From Phoronis australis (taxonomy: Eukaryota > Phoronida > Phoronidae), in NCBI GenBank assembly GCA_002633005.1, contig NMRA01000653.1, positions 162,004 through 226,003 of the forward strand: a stretch of 64,000 bases of DNA, written 5' to 3'. Position numbers and translations under genes: made by a program. Of the stretch, positions 58,601 through 64,000 are shown piece after piece (positions within the stretch are counted from its first letter, which is position 1; each line of letters opens with the position of its first letter). The notes under the pieces were generated by a model. That model did no database searches. It saw nothing but the letters and a program-made list of their open reading frames with translations, and was not told where the DNA came from.

Positions 58601-59853
58601 GGTCTTTCATAGTCACAACGAATTCTGAAAAATCATGACTTTGCTTTCAGGTGAATTTCACAAACTGGATTTCCATGACGAAATCATATAAATTTCGCAA
58701 TGGATATGTCGTTGGTACCCAAGGAGGCTGTACAGCTGCAAACAAAAGACGGTATTTCGTTTATGAAGATTTAATGATAACGAAATGCAGAAAATACTGG
58801 AGATATGATGGAACTGCTGGAAATTGTACTCTTCAGCTGATAGAATATAAAAAATACCGGAGACTTACAGACTTTCAGTAAGAGTTGGCGTCTTCGTAAA
58901 CGCAATTATTCTGTCACGCGTGATCCGGTTGCATACGAAATAGTGTCACCGTGGAAGGTCGCCCTCCTCGTTGGTGTTGGCGACAGCAATCAACTCCGAC
59001 AAGGGGAAAAGGTTTCTTGCATGTGTGATTTTATTGTGTCACAACAGGAAAGTGACTTTCCAGATCAGGGAAGTAAAGGATGGAAATTGACCTGCGACCT
59101 CCCTCGTGACCTCTGACCAGCGATAAAGTTTACCTATCTGTAATGAAAAACATTTGAAACGCTGTGCCTTTACTTTGGATAAATAATGACTAGTGAATTG
59201 TGGGATGATTTTAATGAAACACTTACCTATTTTATAATTATTTTCATAAAATATACCGAAACAACAAGCCAACAACACCTTTGAAACAATCATGTTTCAT
59301 CACCACAGCAACACCTTTTGCCTTGAGTTGACTATAATTCTTAACATCTGTATTTAGTTTTTGATCTGTAGTTTACTGTTAACTACATACTTGGTTGCAA
59401 AGATCACTGATTGTGCTCTACTGAAGTGAAAAGAAACGTGTAACACGTTTTGCCGTTCCATTAGAGATGATTTCTCACCGCAAGTGAATGGCTAATGCCT
59501 TGGGTCCACGGAACCCACCCACTCTCGATGTCTGAGCGTTCCGTAAGTGGCTCCAAGTTTGACAACCGTAAAGACCATTTCTGGTTGTCACTACAAACAA
59601 GAAAGGAATGCGTGAGCTCTGCTGGGTTTCTTAGGTTATGTGGGAGCATCCCGACAAAGCTATGCATTTAGCCAAACACCTAAAAACTATGCAAATTAAG
59701 AGGGTACAAACCCCCGTTCCGTCTAATAGGAGAACGTGGTCTCAACTTCTCGACTCATGGGTTTGCAAACTATTACCTGGGTTCGTTATCCTTTGATGCC
59801 ATGCTCGGTGTATAAAAGAACACGCCTTGACTAACCAGCTTGAAACACCTGGC

Positions 59854-60002
59854 GTGCGTTCAATAGACTCTAGGACCTACGCTAGGACCTAGCTAAAACC
59901 TAGTCAAAGTCACGTGTTCTCATTTAAAATACACGGCAATATCTCACGTAATCTCGCGAAGTCTTGCTTTTTAGCGAGGTCCTAGCGTAACTGAACGGGA
60001 GG
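59854..60002 (-). mobile_element. MITE family B, right-arm-specific copy
   Basis: It starts GCGTTCAATAGACTCTAGG and ends CCTAGCGTAACTGAACG. The left arm near 5175-5205 lacks it: GGTGCTTGAGTCCAGGCG is continuous there. This is another insertion made after the duplication. Confidence 0.65.
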
Positions 60003-60359
60003 CTGGTCTCAAGCACCTACGGAGTGTCAGTTAGTGGGCCCTGAGCTGTAGGAGCTTCAAAAAACGTTGCGTGAGCACGTTCACCTAGAAATTTTATGTT
60101 AACGTTTTCCTCCTCAATCATAGGTGCACTTTTTTAAAAGTGAAAAAATCCTGCGACTAAAGTTGCACATTTTTGTGGAATTTTCCCACGAATTTGTTGA
60201 AAAATTACAAATGTTGACATTTGGAGTTTGTGTTTAATGTGTCATCATTAATAGAAATATAGAATTTAAACTTTGTTGGCCACACTCAACAAATGAAATG
60301 AGCAAAATAGGTCAAAATAAGCTTTTTAAATCCCAATGCCAGGTAGTGGTAGAATGAAA

Positions 60360-61160
60360 AACTACTTTAAATTACAAGTGACCCGGACCGTTTTGACGTT
60401 TACAGTAAACAAGTGATGAAGTTAGGTCTAAAAGCTGTTACAACTAACTGAAGACGCACGAGATGGGCGGTGATATTTTGCTAACAAAAATTACGATAAT
60501 GCAGGAGCTGTGTCGCAGTAGAAGGAAATAAAAATAGAGGACTCAGGGTCACGAACTAAAAAGAACTGTGAGACAGTGGTAGGAAAAGGTAGAGGGCTCA
60601 AGATCCACAAAGTAATAACCCTAAAATCATCTCCAATTCGATTAAACGGAACAATATGAACCGAGACTAATTTCATAACGTTAACTTTTTATGGAAGATG
60701 GGTTGATAACCTCTTTAAGAGTATATATTTTTATTGATTTTCTGAAGGAATGAAGTAAAATTTGATTGTTGACTTGACGCCAATCTGAATCCAAACTACT
60801 TCAAATTACAAGTGTCCCGGACAGTTTTGACATTTACAATAAACAAGTGATGGCAGTTAGAACTGCAAGCCGAAGCTTAAAACTGAAAGCACACGAGAAG
60901 GGCGGTGATATTTGATTAACAAAATTACGATGAAGCAGGAACTGTGTCGCAGTAGCAGGAATTAAAAGTAGAGGAATTGGGGTCTGCGAAATAAAGTCCT
61001 GAAATCACCTCTAATTCAATTAAGGAACAATATAAGACCAATTTCATAACAGTATTTTTTATGAAAGATGGGTTTATGTCCGCTTTATCTCAGTAACAGT
61101 ATATATGAGTATATTTTGATTTTCTGAAAGAATGAGGTCCGTAAAATTTGATTTTGGCTT
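60360..61160 (-). repeat. Old tandem duplication (right copy)
   Basis: This is the right-arm counterpart of the left-arm tandem pair. Units at about 60360-60779 and 60780-61160 both start with AACTACTT(T/C)AAATTACAAGTG. Sharing of the two-unit state by both arms dates this event before the inverted duplication. Confidence 0.6.
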
Positions 61161-63680
61161 AACGAAAATCTGATATTATTTGGATTACTGATCATGTCTC
61201 CCTAGTGAAATTTAACCAAAAGGTATACATTCATAGCAAGCCAACGGTAACAGTAACGTGTCCAAATTCTCTTGATATAATTGATAAAGATGAAATGAAT
61301 CAAAAATGCTGACCTTACATTTCCTGAGTCGACATATTGTTTTATTCAGCTTGGTCTCAAATTGTTCCTTATTCAAGTTAGAGATGATTTGCATGTCTAC
61401 GAAAGAACTGTTACAACTTGAGATGAGGCTCTATACGTTGGCTCGTCACGATATTATGGTTTCTGTGACGAGCATGCCAAACTGTCGGTTCTTTGGAAAC
61501 CAGAAATCGTTTTTCACCAAGGAGTAAGTTAAGACCAAACTTACAGCTCTAAGTGAACTGAATAAAAAACAGGTTCTCAGACGAGTTTATAAAGCTGCTG
61601 TAGATATGCGGCTAGCAGACTTGTCAATGACAATAGGGTCTATCACACCATAGATAGTATATGATCACACCTAAAGGACTAAATGTAGCTCACTAGGCCC
61701 ACTTCCTCTCTTGTTAGTCGTGGCAACCATGATCTTTAGGCCTACTAAAATAAATGCAAGTCCAATTTTTGACAGCCTCTCATGCCAAAGTGAACTAGCG
61801 CCAATGCAAGACACTAGAAAGTTTTGTGCGAACCGTATCAGCCATTTCTGAGATCTGAAGTTCCCAAGTTAGCCAAATTTGGTCATTTTTCTGAGGATCC
61901 GCATGTAGCAAGTAGGCATAACGTTCATACCTGCTCTCGTTGATTATGAAGACTGTAAATTTAGCCTAAGTAGAAACGAATTAGGCACTGCTAAACTGTA
62001 AACAATGGCGTGACACAGTGCCTTGCGCGAAAGGGAGCGGCGCGTGAAATTTTTGCACGAGGCGCGCTCGTAGGCCTACTTTCAGTAAGTGGGCCTTGAA
62101 CTGTAGGTTACGTGAGTGCTTTGACCTGGCAATTTTAAATTAACAATTTCCACATCATCTATAAGTGGGCCTTTCAAATAATTCAATCGTACTTTGATTC
62201 AAAGAGACCTACTTGTTTATGGTCCACAACGTTTGCGCGCGAAACCTACTTCTTTTTGTAATGCCTATTACACTTTTTATATTTTGTGCAAATCAGTTCG
62301 TAACAAATTTGTTGTATTTGAAATATTCTTCAATTGCCCAAAAGACCAAATCCGTTTTTTGTGTTAATGACGCGATTGCTTTGGAAACCGTCTTAAGTTA
62401 AGGTTTGACAAAGAGAGAATTAGGAGTTTCTGAGGGATTCACTAAGGCTTCGATTAAAATTCACATCTTACCAGCAGCTTCTGTTTTTTCATCGTCACTC
62501 AGATTCCATTTTGTTTTAAAAATGAAGTAAAATTTTCTTCATTGCACAGTGAAGCAGACGACGGAAAGGAAGTCGTAGTGCGCAGCGCCACTGCCGGTCG
62601 TCTGGGATATCGCGGGAGATCCTACACTTAGCCATAGTTCCGTTACGATTGCCCCGTGTTCCCCCCAAACACACTAAACTGCACACATTTAAATGTTGTT
62701 TCAGCCGTATAATGTTAATTACCGGGGTTAATTAATAAACTCAACATTTCCCTAAGCTCTTGCTGTTTTATTTTTTTTTTTTTAAAGTGTGCCCTAAACT
62801 GGCTGAATTTCACCAAGTGTTTGCTGCAATATGTAAATGATCATCGTCCTGCTATTAATCAATTTATTTGAGAGCACGGGCGTGATTGGACCATATGAAG
62901 GACCAAGGAACATCTAAATTCTGACAGAATTTACCTGTAAATATTCATCTACAGAGCTCCAATCATGATTGCTCTTTCAATGACTTTGCAATAATAGACT
63001 AGGCAGTAACAGCAAAGGAGCTTAAAATTTGTGAGGCTCTACACATCAGTTGGTGCAAGTCCAATCTCAATAGGGAACTGGCACACCACAGGTTGTCATT
63101 GTTGGTCTAGTTCATTGTCACTCCCAGTAACTGACTGTATCTGTGCTTCAATACTTGTTGCTGGGCCTAGCTAGGTGGCCACTGCATTTTCTCTTCTGAT
63201 GATGGTGTTTGAATAAATGACACCGAAACATGTCAAGTCGACTTAAAACCGTTGTTGTTTTCTTTAATACGCGATCTTAAGATTAAGCAAGACTCCAAGT
63301 TCACACACAGCAGCAATACATTTTATATGCTGAAATTTACACAAACTTCGGTGAAAACACGACTAGACTTTTCCAAGCTTGATACTGGTTCGTTCGTGGT
63401 GTCGGAACCACAGACATCTTAATACTACTGTGATGTCTAGGGTCCGTGTGCAGCTACGTAGCAAAACACCGAGAGACATAACAAACAAACAAATTAAAAC
63501 GCTAACTATATTTCGAGACTGCATGACATCATCAGGCAATGAGTGGAATGAACATATATATACATATACATATACATATACAGAATTTGTTGAATGCACG
63601 ACACTTTTCATTGTTCACGGTCTTTATTCCGTTGCGTTCATACTTTCTGAACAACATATACATATACTATATACATATAC

Positions 63681-63716
63681 GTATGTATGTATGTAAGTAT
63701 GTATGTATGTATGTAT
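63681..63716 (+). repeat. (GTAT)n microsatellite
   Basis: About nine GTAT units with one interruption. Overlapping frames on both strands are repeat artefacts. Confidence 0.9.
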
Positions 63717-63872
63717 AGCGATATAAACAGTGAAATACACGTGACAGCGGCCGGGAAGAGGGGCATACAAGCGTACAGATTTGTACAAGTCCAAATGATC
63801 AACCCGTTCTAAACTCCATGACCTACCAGTCTTGGTTGCGTTACATCGTGACGCGAACATTCATCTTCGCAT

Positions 63873-63896
63873 ATGAAGCGCCAAAGGGTTCTTAAA
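63873..63896 (+). repeat. 24-bp direct repeat outside the right arm
   Basis: Exact same-strand copy of 2469-2492. Confidence 0.7.
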
Positions 63897-64000
63897 AGGG
63901 AACTGTATTTTATTCTAAATAAACTCTGGATAGTTTTCTATGAATTGTTGATTAATTTCACAAATAATTCAACACCAAAAATTAAACTTATGTTCTCTAA

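Larger units (their letters stand above)
34508..62899 (-). repeat. Right arm of giant inverted duplication
   Basis: This is the mirrored partner of the left arm. It is about 4 kb longer, largely because of arm-specific insertions at about 35234-37174, 39254-43502, 44340-44649, 48475-53511 and 59854-60002. The clean occupied/empty sites and substantial divergence argue for two genuinely separate loci rather than one molecule read twice. Highly diverged haplotypes placed head to head by an assembler cannot be fully excluded. Confidence 0.87.
54596..62899 (-). other. Outer right arm, no gene seen
   Basis: It mirrors left-arm 2551-14690 with the left-specific insertions absent. Short frames such as 59461-59667 and 61212-61394 have relatives at 5356-5580 and 3854-4036 because the DNA is duplicated. 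They start or end at different codons and contain frameshifts, so they are not conserved as proteins. Confidence 0.5.
62900..64000. other. Right flank beyond the duplication
   Basis: Homology to the left arm ends at about 62899. Microsatellite-like (ATACAT)n near 63554-63582 and (GTAT)n at 63681-63716 are present, plus the 24-bp direct repeat at 63873-63896. No gene is supported. Confidence 0.5.

Noticed and set aside
2551-62899. The palindrome as a pure assembly artefact
   Set aside because: Arms differ by about 15% in protein, by an intron and by several insertions with precise empty sites, too much for the same molecule. Diverged haplotypes stay a minor possibility and are stated as such.

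Overview
The window is AT-rich animal genomic DNA. It has GT-AG introns with long non-coding flanks, many short terminal-inverted-repeat (TIR) elements, microsatellites and two multi-base N gaps (21954-22308 and 49638-50574). It is most likely a marine invertebrate, perhaps a deuterostome such as a cephalochordate, hemichordate or echinoderm. That placement is inference from repeat style and gene type; nothing in the sequence fixes the species.

The main structure is a giant, imperfect inverted duplication. The left arm (about 2551-26722) pairs with the reverse complement of the right arm (about 34508-62899), around a spacer of about 7.8 kb. Each arm carries one copy of the same gene, and the two genes converge tail to tail. 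Gene 1 (+) has three coding exons: 16356-18147, 21677-23119 and 25125-25510. Gene 2 (-) has two: 47798-45980 and 38843-37693. Both encode a type I membrane protein: signal peptide, LRRNT cap, about 18 leucine-rich repeats in a single exon, LRRCT cap, a long Thr/Pro mucin-like stalk built from an 18-bp minisatellite, one transmembrane helix and a 17-residue Tyr-rich tail. This layout resembles lamprey VLRs and GPIb-alpha. All introns are phase 1, and both spliced frames close exactly (1206 and 989 residues).

The paralogues differ mainly at variable positions of the later LRRs, in the LRRNT, in stalk length, and in the stalk-to-membrane junction. Gene 1 has an extra intron and about 70 extra juxtamembrane residues there. 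One 104-bp stretch of the LRR exon is identical in both copies.

The arms also differ by mobile-element insertions that can be read as occupied versus empty sites: a MITE at 44340 (target duplication AGTAG), a 1.34-kb element at 13099 (TTAAG) and a 4.25-kb TIR element at 39254-43502 carrying an unknown ORF. A family with TTAA duplications and TTAAAGGRR ends (Kolobok/T2 type) has four copies, two of them inverted around the centre. The spacer holds an LTR-like promoter with a ladder of heat-shock elements. The right arm holds a frameshifted DIRS-type reverse-transcriptase remnant. Two direct duplications joined at a single N (9588 and 20656) look like haplotype-overlap assembly errors; one of them contains a microinversion. 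Outside the two receptor genes I could not support another intact protein-coding gene.
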